DNA of 64,000 nt, taken from Psychrobacter sp. JCM 18902 (lineage in GTDB: Bacteria; Pseudomonadota; Gammaproteobacteria; Pseudomonadales; Moraxellaceae). The translations under genes were made by a program, and so were the position numbers. The notes beneath the pieces were generated by a model that saw only the letters and a program-made list of their open reading frames with translations, was not told the DNA's origin and searched no databases. Shown piece after piece: positions 7,221 through 16,495 of this stretch (positions are counted from its first letter, which is position 1; the number at the start of each line of letters is the position of its first letter). The stretch lies in NCBI RefSeq assembly GCF_904846615.1, contig NZ_CAJHBK010000001.1, positions 2,728,001 to 2,792,000 on the forward strand, given 5' to 3'.

Positions 7221-8402
7221 TTAGTCAACGTAGATCACTTCTAACGGTGGAAAACCATTGAACTCAATAGATGAATACGAGTTAGTATACGCACCCGTGG
7301 TCAACCAAAAGATTTTATCACCAATCTCCAGCTCTTCTGGCAATTGATAGCCCGCTTCTTCATACATGATATCGGTCGAATCACAAGTAGGACCGGCCAG
7401 TACCACAGTGCCTTTGCTGGTTGACGTTTCCATCTTAGGCGTATAAACCGGATACTTGATGGCTTCACCCAACGTCTCGATTAAGCCTTGGAATAAGCCC
7501 ACATCGGTATAGACCCAACGCGTTAAATCGGTGTGCGACTTACGCGAGATAAGCACCACATCACTGACCAATACGCCCGATCCACCAACCAATGAACGAC
7601 CTGGCTCAAGGATAATCTCAGGCATGTCTTCTTCACTATAGTCGTCTGTCAAATAACGAGTGATCTCTTCAGCGTAGACCTTTATAGGGTTCACTTCACT
7701 GATATAGTTGGCTGGAAAGCCGCCACCCAAATTGATCATTTGTAGCTTAATATTTTCTTCGTTTTTCATCCAGTCAAACATGTATTTGACCTTGGCTAGC
7801 GCATCATCCCAAGCGGCAACGTCTTTTTGTTGACTACCAACGTGGAATGAAATGCCATAAGGCACTAGACCCAAATCACGAGCTTGAATCAACAGCTCAA
7901 TCGCCATATTGGGATGACAACCAAACTTACGAGACAATGGCCATTCAGCGGTCTCAGAGCCTTGTACTAAGATACGCACAAAGATTTTTGAACCAGGGGC
8001 GTGCTTGGCAATATTTTTTAAATCCGCTTCTGAGTCGGTCGCATACAAGTCAATACCTTTTTCAAAGGCATATTTGACATGCTCCGCTTTTTTGATGGTA
8101 TTGCCATAAGAGATACGCGATGGCTCAACGCCGCAGTCTAATACGCGATCAAGCTCATAGATGGAGGCACAATCAAAGTTCGAACCAAGATCAGCAAGCA
8201 AGTTAATCACTTCAACAGCAGGACTGGCTTTCATTGCATAATGGATTTTAGCATTGGGAAAAAACCCAACCATTTCATGATATTTGGTTTTGATACGGCT
8301 AAGGTCCACGACCAAAAATGGCGTCTCGCGACCTTCAGCAGCTTGAGTGAATTTCTGCCAGCCGGCAGGGTCAAAATATTGGTCAATTTTGATCATGGTC
8401 AT
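7221..8402 (-). CDS. speC: ornithine/lysine decarboxylase, alanine-racemase-fold type
   Basis: PLP-dependent group IV decarboxylase that makes putrescine (and possibly cadaverine) for polyamine supply. 393 residues. The PLP lysine is in HYAMKASPAVEV (K58). The motif SFHVGSQ is typical of the fold, the glycine loop is INLGGGFPANY and the phosphate-binding segment is EPGRSLVGGSG. The catalytic cysteine lies in GPTCDSTDIMYE. Overall it most resembles the Pseudomonas short ODC (also called SpeC) and eukaryotic ODC rather than the large E. coli enzyme. Substrate choice between ornithine and lysine cannot be decided from sequence. A second ATG lies two codons downstream. Single gene. Confidence 0.85.
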   Translation of the reverse strand: MTMIKIDQYFDPAGWQKFTQAAEGRETPFLVVDLSRIKTKYHEMVGFFPNAKIHYAMKASPAVEVINLLADLGSNFDCASIYELDRVLDCGVEPSRISYGNTIKKAEHVKYAFEKGIDLYATDSEADLKNIAKHAPGSKIFVRILVQGSETAEWPLSRKFGCHPNMAIELLIQARDLGLVPYGISFHVGSQQKDVAAWDDALAKVKYMFDWMKNEENIKLQMINLGGGFPANYISEVNPIKVYAEEITRYLTDDYSEEDMPEIILEPGRSLVGGSGVLVSDVVLISRKSHTDLTRWVYTDVGLFQGLIETLGEAIKYPVYTPKMETSTSKGTVVLAGPTCDSTDIMYEEAGYQLPEELEIGDKIFWLTTGAYTNSYSSIEFNGFPPLEVIYVD

Positions 8403-8560
8403 GGTAGGGAACCTTTAATAAAGACAGTAGGTGTTAAAGAGTAAATGCTCGAATCACGTCATTGTCATCTCACATTAGTGTCATCACGCATCTCACAGGT
8501 AATGAAACCTTGCATCCATGCTGATTAAATGACGTAAAAATAGCTTAGATGATGAATGGA

Positions 8561-9115
8561 CTAAGAATGGCTGGGCTGCGGCTGTTTATCCGCCATTTGT
8601 TCGCCTTGTTTTTCGCGTATTTTAACGATTTTACGCACTTTATCGCGAGCACGAGTTTGCTTGAGACGTGATAAATAATCGACGAATATGACCCCATTTA
8701 AATGATCCATTTCATGTTGGATGCATACCGCGAGTAAGCCTTCTACTTCTTCATCGATTTTTTGACCATTCTCATCTAAGGCTTCAATACGCACTTTGTT
8801 CGGGCGCTCAACACTGTCATAGACTTCAGGTACGGACAAACAACCTTCTTCATAGGGCTGTTTCTCTTCCACCAATGGTGTCACCTTTGGGTTGATAAAA
8901 ACTCTAGGGCTATTTTTATCTTCAGACAGATCCATGACGATGAGCTGAATATGGCGATCCACTTGGCTTGCCGCTAAACCGATACCTTGTGCCTCATACA
9001 TCGTCTCAATCATATCAGCGATTAAGGTTTTGATTTCAGCAGTCACTTCCTTAACAGGCGTAGCAATAGTACGCAGGCGCGGGTCTGGGTAATTTAAAAT
9101 AGGGAGTAAAGCCAT
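8561..9115 (-). CDS. def: peptide deformylase
   Basis: Removes the formyl group from nascent N-terminal methionine. The 184-residue protein has all three family motifs: GIGLAASQ (about 45-52), EGCLS with the metal-binding C92, and QHEMDHL with H134, E135 and H138. I start it at ATG 9115 because GAGGTG sits seven bases upstream; an in-frame GTG three codons earlier overlaps that site. The protein has an extra charged tail ([16 protein letters not shown]). The usual partner fmt is not adjacent. Confidence 0.96.
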   Translation of the reverse strand: MALLPILNYPDPRLRTIATPVKEVTAEIKTLIADMIETMYEAQGIGLAASQVDRHIQLIVMDLSEDKNSPRVFINPKVTPLVEEKQPYEEGCLSVPEVYDSVERPNKVRIEALDENGQKIDEEVEGLLAVCIQHEMDHLNGVIFVDYLSRLKQTRARDKVRKIVKIREKQGEQMADKQPQPSHS

Positions 9116-9429
9116 AACGCTCACCTCAATGATAGGGATAAAATAGGGTTGATATTATAGGATAAATGGGGACAAAAGTAATGCTTATCAATACTTTCGC
9201 ACAATTATTGCTTTTTATCATCGTAAAAAATCAAGGAGGTCGCTTTTATTATAGGTATAAAAAAGCCCTGCAATTCGCAAGGCTTTTGGATTTATATAAG
9301 CTAGACTAGATGTAATATGACTTGCATAAGTAGAGTTGCTTTTTAGTAAATTGAGTTTAGTAAATCAAGTCACTTCTAAGTCATTAAAGTCACTTGATGC
9401 AGCTAAAACATCTGAGCAAAAGTGTAAAG
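9116..9429. other. intergenic region def / glsB-like
   Basis: 314 bp with one terminator (9261-9290) and AT-rich sequence that should include the def promoter. Around 9365-9398 AAGTCACTT occurs twice. Nothing else is recognisable. Confidence 0.5.
9261..9290 (-). terminator. terminator for the GlsB/YeaQ-type gene
   Basis: AAAAGCCCTGC and GCAAGGCTTTT form a stem with a T-run when read on the minus strand. It lies downstream of the gene at 9430-9684. Confidence 0.75.
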
Positions 9430-9684
9430 TTATACGCCACGTTTGCTCATAATCATCTCATAGATAAATAACAGGATGATCGCACCGATTACTGAGAATA
9501 TCAAACCAGTAAATCCACCATCAGCATTGATACCGATAAGACCGGCCAAGAAGCCACCTAATAAAGCACCGACGATACCCAATACAATGGTCATTATCCA
9601 GCCCATCGGGTCGCTACCTGGCTTGATGGCTCGTGCCAATAAACCTGCAACCAGACCTACAATAATCATCCAAATAAAGCTCAT
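9430..9684 (-). CDS. GlsB/YeaQ/YmgE family stress-response membrane protein
   Basis: 84-residue, very hydrophobic protein with about three transmembrane helices. The family pattern is clear: IVGLVAGLLARAIKPGSDPMGW, then IVLGIVGALLGGFLAGLIG and a C-terminal helix IGAIILLFIYEMI. The ribosome site AGGAG before ATG 9684 is excellent. This transglycosylase-associated/GlsB family is often stress or stationary-phase induced, but its molecular function is unknown. Monocistronic, with its own terminator. Confidence 0.9.
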   Translation of the reverse strand: MSFIWMIIVGLVAGLLARAIKPGSDPMGWIMTIVLGIVGALLGGFLAGLIGINADGGFTGLIFSVIGAIILLFIYEMIMSKRGV

Positions 9685-10053
9685 ATTATTCTCCTAATTT
9701 ATTATCATTTATAATAGTTAATCAATTTTGATAAGCTCATTGTAAGCACTGTATAGACGTAAAGGTAAGCGCGAAATGTTACCAGTGTATGAGCTATGTG
9801 AGGAAAATCGTAGATTTGCTAATATGCAGGTAGAATAGGTAAATGAAAGGTTACAAAGGTAGTGAAGTCGAAAACGCCGTTTATATATTAAGGCATTTTT
9901 GGATATCGACGCTCCCTAATACTGATACTCTCTATAGTAATCGCAAGTAATCAGAAAAAGTTGATCATAAAAAAACGTTGCTCATTTATAATAAGCAACG
10001 CTCTTATTTGACACCAGAACTAAACCAGCTAGATTATTTGTTGCGTAGCTTTA
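9685..10053. other. intergenic region between mpl and the glsB-like gene
   Basis: 369 bp containing the mpl terminator (9968-10002) and presumably the promoter of the GlsB-type gene. No open frame of note. Confidence 0.5.
9968..10002 (-). terminator. intrinsic terminator after mpl
   Basis: On the minus strand GCGTTGCT and AGCAACG form a stem followed by a run of T. It lies about 55 bp past the mpl stop codon. Confidence 0.8.
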
Positions 10054-11559
10054 TTAAGTGGCTTTATTACGTAGCGCAGTTAATAAGCGTTGATGAATAC
10101 CTTCAAAACCGCCATTCGACATAATCACAATGGCGTCACCCGCTTCTGCATGCGTGTCGATATGCTTGATGATGGCATCGATACTAGAGAGCACCTGTTG
10201 GTTGCCCATGTTAGGATTTACGCTATTGGCATTTTCAATGACTTCTTTTAGACCCCACTCCAGTCCTGTCGGCTCATACCATAAGGTATGATCGGCGAGA
10301 GCAGCAGACTCAGCCAAGCTGTCTTGATGAATGCCCATTTTCATGGTGTTACTACGTGGTTCAATAATCGCCCAAATTCGTCTGTTCGCCAGTTTTTTCT
10401 TGGCACCATCTAAAGTCGTAGTAATGGCTGTAGGGTGATGAGCAAAATCATCAAAGACTAAGATATCATTGACATCGCCAATCAGCTCCATCCGACGTTT
10501 AATGCCAGCGAATGCTGATAACGCCGCGCAAGCAGTTTTAACACTGACGCCGATGTTATAAGCCGCTGCGATAGCAACCAAGGCGTTATTCACATTATGC
10601 ATGCCGCTCATCGACCAATCGACGACTCCCATGGCTTCTTCATCAGCAATATCAGCCGCAAAACTAACCGCAAATTGACCACCATCTTCGCTGATAAGCT
10701 CAGCCTGCCATTCGCTGTTATTGTCTAAATTCTCATCTTCTACATTAGTAGCGTTTGCTGCTGAATCCAGTACGGCTGTCCGCCAAACGGGTGTCCAAAC
10801 CCCTTTCGCTAACGTCTCCTCTAAGCTGGCAGTCGCTGTGGGCATAATGATTTTGCCCGTGCTTGGAATCATGCGCACCATATGATGGAATTGGGTCTGA
10901 ATAGCTTCAAGATCCGCAAAAATATCCGCATGATCAAATTCTAGATTATTTAAAATAGCCGTACGCGGACGGTAATGAACGAACTTTGAACGCTTATCAA
11001 AAAATGCAGAATCATATTCATCCGCTTCGATAACGAAATAGCCAGTATTTGCCGAATCGTCATTATCAATTTTATCCGCACCCAAATAACTGCTGTGAGC
11101 GAAGACGTGCTGTAAATGCTCGTCAGTGGTATCAACCAGTGGCACACCGCCGATTAAAAACCCAGTATCGATACCCGCATAGTGCAATATCCAAGCGAGC
11201 ATAGTCGTCGTCGTGGTTTTACCGTGAGTACCGGCAACGGCTATCACATGACGCGATTGTAATACCTGCTCAGATAAAAACTGTGGTCCTGAGGTATAAC
11301 GTAGACCTGTGTCCAGCATGTATTCGATGACATCCATACCGCGCTTCATGGCATTACCAACGACGACTAAATCTGGTGCTGGTTGTAAATGCTCTACCAG
11401 ATAGCCTTGCTCAATGGTCACGCCCGCGTTTTCCAGTTGGGTGGACATCGGCGGATAAACGTTGGCATCTGAGCCCGTGACCGTATGCCCAAGCTCGCGC
11501 GCTAGCAATGCCAGTGAGCCCATAAAAGTACCACAAATACCAAGAATATGAATATGCAT
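10054..11559 (-). CDS. mpl: UDP-N-acetylmuramate:L-Ala-gamma-D-Glu-meso-DAP ligase Mpl
   Basis: Peptidoglycan recycling enzyme that reattaches the salvaged murein tripeptide to UDP-MurNAc. 501 residues from ATG 11559, giving the canonical MHIHILGICGTFMGSLALLA start. The open frame continues 15 codons upstream without conserved sequence. The Mur ligase ATP loop AGTHGKTTTTTMLAW lies at about 109-123. The DDFAHHPTAI segment and the C-terminal IMSNGGFEGIH are typical of Mpl. A variable region around residues 255-290 (rich in N, D and E) lengthens it relative to E. coli Mpl (457). MurC is the close relative, but the N-terminal ICGTFMG and the length favour Mpl. Confidence 0.95.
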   Translation of the reverse strand: MHIHILGICGTFMGSLALLARELGHTVTGSDANVYPPMSTQLENAGVTIEQGYLVEHLQPAPDLVVVGNAMKRGMDVIEYMLDTGLRYTSGPQFLSEQVLQSRHVIAVAGTHGKTTTTTMLAWILHYAGIDTGFLIGGVPLVDTTDEHLQHVFAHSSYLGADKIDNDDSANTGYFVIEADEYDSAFFDKRSKFVHYRPRTAILNNLEFDHADIFADLEAIQTQFHHMVRMIPSTGKIIMPTATASLEETLAKGVWTPVWRTAVLDSAANATNVEDENLDNNSEWQAELISEDGGQFAVSFAADIADEEAMGVVDWSMSGMHNVNNALVAIAAAYNIGVSVKTACAALSAFAGIKRRMELIGDVNDILVFDDFAHHPTAITTTLDGAKKKLANRRIWAIIEPRSNTMKMGIHQDSLAESAALADHTLWYEPTGLEWGLKEVIENANSVNPNMGNQQVLSSIDAIIKHIDTHAEAGDAIVIMSNGGFEGIHQRLLTALRNKAT

Positions 11560-11985
11560 AGACGTTCCGTACGAGCTTAAATTAAAAGAATAAAAATGGA
11601 GCATTATCCCAAAAGTTACCGATATTAACTGTGGTGTATTCTAGGATACGCTCAACCTAATGAGCATCAGTCTTGGCTATAATTAAAATATCATAAATGG
11701 TGACAGCGTTAACCGTGCTTCATGTACCAAACGTACTATTGACGCCCGCTTGCCTTATCTCTACTTTATATTGCTTCGACCCTATATTCTGTCACAAAAA
11801 CAGTATAGGTTCGCCAAATAGCAGCGTCGAAAACAAGCCCTTATTGTAAAGTAAACACCGCATGATGACCAATAAAAAACGCCCAACAAGTAGGCGTTAT
11901 TAAAAGGATGGTTTTGCTCATTGAGCATCACTATATTCAGAGCACCTAAAATTTAGAGCCTCTAAATGTTTATGCCGCTATTTTA
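11560..11985. other. intergenic region mpl / NlpE-like gene
   Basis: 426 bp with the NlpE-like gene's terminator (11872-11898). The rest presumably carries the mpl promoter. No further structure seen. Confidence 0.5.
11872..11898 (-). terminator. terminator after the NlpE-like gene
   Basis: AACGCC and GGCGTT form a stem with a nine-base loop, followed on the minus strand by TTTTTTA. Confidence 0.75.
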
Positions 11986-12624
11986 TTATTTACGCGACAG
12001 GGTATAATCATTGTTAGGTTTTTTATGTTCATCCATTAAGACAAGATGATTGTCTTGAATATGATACGCTTCAATGTTTTTGTCTTCATAGACAATCGTA
12101 ATCATATCATTGTCTTGACGATAAACACCAGGCTCAAACAGGGGTACATTCGGCATTTCGGGATTGTTATCTATACTGGTTTTTAGCACTGAACCATCAG
12201 CGAACAAATTCAATGTAATATCAGTGCTATCACAAGATTTACAGGGTACCATGCCACCATAATCGCCCATTAACGTGGCTTGTAACGTGCCATTACGCGG
12301 CTCTGAGCGTGTCAGCGATTGATGTGGATATGCACCGTTACTCGATTGGGCAGCCGCAATCAGCGATTGTCCTTCTGACACTTTATCTAGCTCACTACCT
12401 GCATTTAATAGATTGGTCTCTGACAAGTTCTCTGCGCTAGCTTGTGCGCTGTTCTCTTCTACATGATCGATAGGGGCGACCTTAGTCGTCATACCTTTAT
12501 CGCCGCTAGACGAGGTACTATCACAGCCGATGAGCAGCACACAGAGGGGCAGCGCTAGCAAACAACGACCACCGCGTTTGAGGATAGTTAGCGTGTTAGA
12601 ACAAGTAGGCAAAAAATATATCAT
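11986..12624 (-). CDS. NlpE-like (N-terminal domain) lipoprotein
   Basis: Predicted outer-membrane or inner-membrane lipoprotein. From ATG 12624 (212 residues) a basic segment KRGGR is followed by a hydrophobic run and the lipobox LIGC, with C34 as lipid attachment site. A longer start at 12657 exists, but its only GGA abuts the start codon. After a disordered Ser/Asn/Glu-rich spacer, residues about 115-210 match the NlpE domain: GDYGGMVPCKSCDSTDITLN with the CxxC pair, then FEPGVYRQDNDMITIVYE and the C-terminal beta strands. In E. coli NlpE senses surface and copper stress for Cpx. That function is not implied here, as no cpx genes are adjacent. Confidence 0.75.
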   Translation of the reverse strand: MIYFLPTCSNTLTILKRGGRCLLALPLCVLLIGCDSTSSSGDKGMTTKVAPIDHVEENSAQASAENLSETNLLNAGSELDKVSEGQSLIAAAQSSNGAYPHQSLTRSEPRNGTLQATLMGDYGGMVPCKSCDSTDITLNLFADGSVLKTSIDNNPEMPNVPLFEPGVYRQDNDMITIVYEDKNIEAYHIQDNHLVLMDEHKKPNNDYTLSRK

Positions 12625-13112
12625 GGTCACACCAAAAAACAGTTTTTTAATAGTCATTCCAAATGATTATCGACACTATCGACAACTCAATACGTTGTCA
12701 AAAAGGAAAGATAATAGGAAGGATAAATGTTTAAATTAGAGTAGAAGACTACGAGACTACAAGTGCCATCTGAGGCTAGGCGGCGAGAAGAAGCTATCGG
12801 TAGCCTATCGCCAATCAGTCAACAGTGATGGATATTTAAAACGCTATTTTACCCATCAAAAGCAAATAAACTGTGTCAAGATATCAAAGGTTAAAGATAT
12901 CTCTGTGGCCTTTTTGTTATGATAGGTTTAGCCATGAGCTAAGAATAATGGTTTAACATTGATAGATATGACGAACCAAAATTATCGGAGATATTTCATA
13001 GTGGCTCATGAACGAACAGACGTTTAGTAATACATACGCCTGTTCGTTTGGAAAAATGGATCTAGCAAAAACAAAGGATATAGCAAAAAGCAACGTAGGG
13101 GCTAATTCGCTA
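12625..13112. other. intergenic region NlpE-like / dsbB
   Basis: 488 bp. It holds an 11-of-12 inverted repeat (13011-13048) downstream of dsbB but no clear T-tract terminator. A 60-codon open frame at 12953-13135 overlaps the dsbB end and has no supporting features. Confidence 0.45.
13011..13048. repeat. inverted repeat downstream of dsbB
   Basis: AACGAACAGACG and CGCCTGTTCGTT are complementary at 11 of 12 positions with a 14-base loop. No T-run follows on either strand, so a simple terminator is doubtful. Confidence 0.5.
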
Positions 13113-13640
13113 TCAAGCAAGGCGGCTAGGGGCAACAGGTCGTAAAATGCGCCATAATATCAACCCGTGTACCACCAATAGTAGACTAAATAGAATCAAA
13201 GATTGTTCAGGAATACTCAGACCCATAAATGTCCACTCAACAGAGGCACATTCGCCAGAGCCCGCAAAAACTTCTTTAAATACTTGCAAAATCGGTAGCG
13301 TATCTAACCAATAATCCAGCCCCGGACCACAAGAAGGTACTTGGTCGGCAGGCAGATGCTGTAGCCAAACATGTCGTCCAGCCACGGCAGTCGCCCAGCC
13401 GATACCTGCTAAGCTACCAAGCCATAATACCAATCTAACTGCCTTAGATTTAGGGTTGAATAATGCGGCTATCAAAGCAAAACTGCCCATGATTATGAGG
13501 CCAATACGCTGAAAAATACACAGTGGGCAAGGCGAAGACCCCATATAGCGCTGTAAAAAAAACAGTGCAAAACTCATACCTATTACGGCTATTATCACCA
13601 AAAATATTTGCAAATTGCGGTAAGTGGTCAGCTTTAGCAT
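13113..13640 (-). CDS. dsbB: disulfide bond formation protein DsbB
   Basis: Inner-membrane quinone reductase that reoxidises DsbA in the periplasm. 175 residues, four transmembrane helices. The first redox pair is CPLC (C38/C41) and the second is C104 and C131 in the second periplasmic loop (SCGPGLDYWL ... AGSGECA). The catalytic arginine is in CIFQRIGL. Length fits the family (about 170-180). It may pair functionally with the dsbC-like gene 10 kb away; dsbA is not in the window. Confidence 0.95.
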   Translation of the reverse strand: MLKLTTYRNLQIFLVIIAVIGMSFALFFLQRYMGSSPCPLCIFQRIGLIIMGSFALIAALFNPKSKAVRLVLWLGSLAGIGWATAVAGRHVWLQHLPADQVPSCGPGLDYWLDTLPILQVFKEVFAGSGECASVEWTFMGLSIPEQSLILFSLLLVVHGLILWRILRPVAPSRLA

Positions 13641-13723
13641 CGGGCAGTTACTCTTATAAAATAGTCATCTATACACGTTAAGTGGCGGTCAGAATTTAGT
13701 ACTCAAAACTCAGAAATCAAAAC

Positions 13724-15307
13724 TTAGCGATATTGCTGTAAAAATTCCATAAAATCTTCAGTTTCGGCTTTTTCAATCTCAGCTTGCTGTAATATTGATT
13801 TTTCTGCCAACACTTCATATTTGGCTTGAGTGTTTGGACTAAGCGTTTGCTGTAATAAAGACTCACGATGCTGCTGCGCCAAGGTAAAGCCAAGCTGCCA
13901 TAAGCTGCCTAAACGCTGACTATCAGAGTTCACTTGTGCTGAAATGGTTGATTCAGAGTGCCCTGCTTTACCTTGCATTAACGCGACTGCTGCACGGTAA
14001 TCGTTGCCGCCATAATGCGCATCAAGTAGCGCGGCAAGTGGTTGCATACGTTCTAAGTGCACCAGCATCCAGCTCTCAAGCAGTTGCTCTTCGCCGTTGT
14101 TTATAATGTGTAAGCCTTCGCGGCGACCTTCGTTTACCACGCGCTCAAGATTGATGGCTAGGGTCTCTTCTTCCTCAGGTAACAGATCAGGTGAGTCGCT
14201 CAGCAGACAGTACAGCGCCATGACCTCTAAGAAACAAGCGCTAGACAGACGAATACCGACATCGCTATAAGGGTCTAGATCGATTGCACGGAACTCAACA
14301 TAGGCGATACCGCGGCGCTCTAATGCTTCGGTCGGTGTCTCGCCGCTCATCGCAATTTGTTTGGGACGAATAGGGCTATAGTATTCGTTTTCTATTTGTA
14401 AAATATGATTGTTGATTTGGATAGGGTTGCCATCGGCATCATCTAAGCCAAGCTTGGCAAAGCTTTCGTGCGGAGTCTGAATCGCACGGCGCAGTCCATC
14501 GACATACTCTGGCAGATAGTTATAACGAATATCGAGCTGTTCTTGCACACTATTGGTATAACCAAGCTTGCCCATACGTAGGCTGGTGGCAGCAGGCTTA
14601 TAGTAGGTTGAGTCGTTTAGTAGCTCTAAATCATGCTCACGACCAGCTAAGAAACAAGGACAAACGCTAGGGCTAGCACCCAGTAAATACAACACCAAAC
14701 TGGTCAGTCGCTTAAAGTTACGGATAAGCCCTAAGTACTTTTCGTTTTTAAATTCTGTCAGCGTTTGCGCTTGTGCAGCAGGCATTTCAGCTTGCCAGAC
14801 TTCAAATAATCCGTCACCAAAAGACAAGTTATAATGTAAACCTGCAATCGTTTGCATGCGGCGACCATAGCGGATGCCAAGCCCGCTACGGTATAGCGTC
14901 TTGAGCTTACCTGTATTAGAGCTGCCATAATCAGCCAGTGGGATGTCTTCGTCATTCGATGACAGCATACAAGGCATAGACAGCGGCCACATCAGCTCAC
15001 CTTCAGGCATGGCTTGATAGACCAATACATGCAACTGACGCAGCATGTTTAGCGTCTCTTTTGGTGAGGTTTTGGGGTCAGTAATTAGCTCAAGTAGGCT
15101 TTCTGAATAATCAGTTGTGATAAACGGATGGGTGAGCTTTGAGCCAAGTTTGGCTGGATGCGGCGTCTGAGCCAAGTATCCATCGGGTCTTACGCGCAGA
15201 CCTTCTTTTTCGATACCGCGGAGCATGCCCGTTAGATGCTTGCTATCAAACCAATTAGGAATGTCAAAATTCACAAAGCTACTCGCAAAATTACTCATAA
15301 TAGTCAT
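13724..15307 (-). CDS. gshA: glutamate-cysteine ligase GshA
   Basis: First enzyme of glutathione synthesis. The 527 residues align with the E. coli-type (class I) ligase in length (518) and motifs: MLRGIEKEGLRV (about 29-40), HPFITTDYSESLLELITDP (about 61-79), GLHYNLSFGD and FRAIDLDPYSDVGI (about 340-353). An alternative start three codons in (ATG 15298) would give MSNFASSF; neither has a strong ribosome site. The gene is about 80 bp upstream of dsbB on the same strand, so a thiol/disulfide-related co-transcript is possible. Confidence 0.95.
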   Translation of the reverse strand: MTIMSNFASSFVNFDIPNWFDSKHLTGMLRGIEKEGLRVRPDGYLAQTPHPAKLGSKLTHPFITTDYSESLLELITDPKTSPKETLNMLRQLHVLVYQAMPEGELMWPLSMPCMLSSNDEDIPLADYGSSNTGKLKTLYRSGLGIRYGRRMQTIAGLHYNLSFGDGLFEVWQAEMPAAQAQTLTEFKNEKYLGLIRNFKRLTSLVLYLLGASPSVCPCFLAGREHDLELLNDSTYYKPAATSLRMGKLGYTNSVQEQLDIRYNYLPEYVDGLRRAIQTPHESFAKLGLDDADGNPIQINNHILQIENEYYSPIRPKQIAMSGETPTEALERRGIAYVEFRAIDLDPYSDVGIRLSSACFLEVMALYCLLSDSPDLLPEEEETLAINLERVVNEGRREGLHIINNGEEQLLESWMLVHLERMQPLAALLDAHYGGNDYRAAVALMQGKAGHSESTISAQVNSDSQRLGSLWQLGFTLAQQHRESLLQQTLSPNTQAKYEVLAEKSILQQAEIEKAETEDFMEFLQQYR

Positions 15308-15647
15308 CTATTGTTATTTATTATGGCGGATCAAAACACGACTGGCGTTTGACCATAATGAAGGTAAATATTGGATTAAGAATGCCGTCAGTTTAGCTCA
15401 AAGCTGCCCTGAAAACCACGGACAATTACAAATACGATAAGCTTTACAGGCGCTCATTCATCTTGATTTTAATAGGTATTTCAATAAAAAATTTTATGAA
15501 CAGCGCGTTACTGTTTTCTAAAAAACGCATAAAACAAGAAGCATCTACCTACGAGATAGATGCTTCAAAAGTACGACGTTAAGCGGTTTATGATAGCGTT
15601 GACTAACGAGGAAGGTATCTTGATCAAAAGTCATGCGTCTTGCCAAC
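15308..15647. other. intergenic region gshA / erpA
   Basis: 340 bp with the erpA terminator hairpin at 15535-15566 and the presumed gshA promoter. Nothing else seen. Confidence 0.5.
15535..15566 (-). terminator. hairpin terminator after erpA
   Basis: GAAGCATCTA and TAGATGCTTC are a perfect 10-bp inverted repeat with a nine-base loop. On the minus strand it is followed by TTGTTTTA, a weak T-tract. Confidence 0.7.
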
Positions 15648-16028
15648 TTAAATAGAGAAGGATGAGCCACAGCCACACGTGGTGGTGGCATTTGGATTGG
15701 TGACGATAAAGCGTGCGCCCTCTAACCCTTCAGTATAGTCAACGGTAGAGCCTTGTAAATACTGATAGCTTAGTGAATCGACGACCAAGGTTACATCGTC
15801 ATTATCAAAATTGGCATCATCTTCATTGAGCTCATTGGCGAAGTTAAAGCCGTAAGAAAAACCTGAGCAGCCGCCGCCCGTCACATAGACACGTAACATC
15901 AGATCGCTGTCGCCTTCTTCTTCACGTAGACGTCGCACCTTTTGTGCAGCGCTATCGGTTAAGCTTAAAACAGTTGGGTCTACTGGCTGGCTGGCGCTTG
16001 GATTAAATTGGTTGGCTGATTCGTTCAT
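15648..16028 (-). CDS. erpA: iron-sulfur cluster insertion protein ErpA
   Basis: A-type carrier delivering Fe-S clusters to apoproteins. The start at ATG 16028, with GAGGTAG just upstream, gives 126 residues; the frame runs further upstream without homology. The three cluster-binding cysteines are C54 (GGGCSGF) and C118/C120 (CGCGSSF). The length, and the lack of isc genes nearby, favour ErpA over IscA or SufA. The first 20 residues are a variable tail. Confidence 0.9.
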   Translation of the reverse strand: MNESANQFNPSASQPVDPTVLSLTDSAAQKVRRLREEEGDSDLMLRVYVTGGGCSGFSYGFNFANELNEDDANFDNDDVTLVVDSLSYQYLQGSTVDYTEGLEGARFIVTNPNATTTCGCGSSFSI

Positions 16029-16495
16029 ATCTACCTCAGTTGCTAGGATCAAATGCGGTCGTCCAGTTAGGGTTTGCAATGAAATAGTTGCAAATAAAGA
16101 TACGCACGGCGTTTGATTCAATTGGGTGCTGTTATTATGGCGCTGCTATTGGTATGACTAATGGCGCATTATAAATATGATATCTGTGTCATTACAACGA
16201 TTTGGTTGATAACGGGCACTTATCTCATCGCAGTATATCATAATGGGGGTATTGATTCGTTTGTCAAGAGTGACGCTACTGGCTGAAGGTGGCTGATTGA
16301 TACTAGCGGTTATTATCCCCATAAACTCATGCTAAGAGAAAGACTTTTTGTGCGAATAAACACTTGGTTTTGAAATAGTTATTTAATCGTTTGCCTATGG
16401 GGCAAGCGTTTGAAATAATAGCCGCCAGTTAACATGCCAGATGTGTGTTTTTTATTGCCTTATATTTTATATTACTGTTGAGTTGAAGAGATTAT
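16029..16495. other. divergent intergenic region erpA / ABC-F
   Basis: 467 bp between two divergent genes. It must hold both promoters, but I could not single out a convincing -35/-10 pair. Confidence 0.45.

Noticed and set aside
12953..13135. 60-codon open frame overlapping the end of dsbB
   Set aside because: No ribosome site, overlaps dsbB in the same strand and another frame, and no recognisable sequence pattern.
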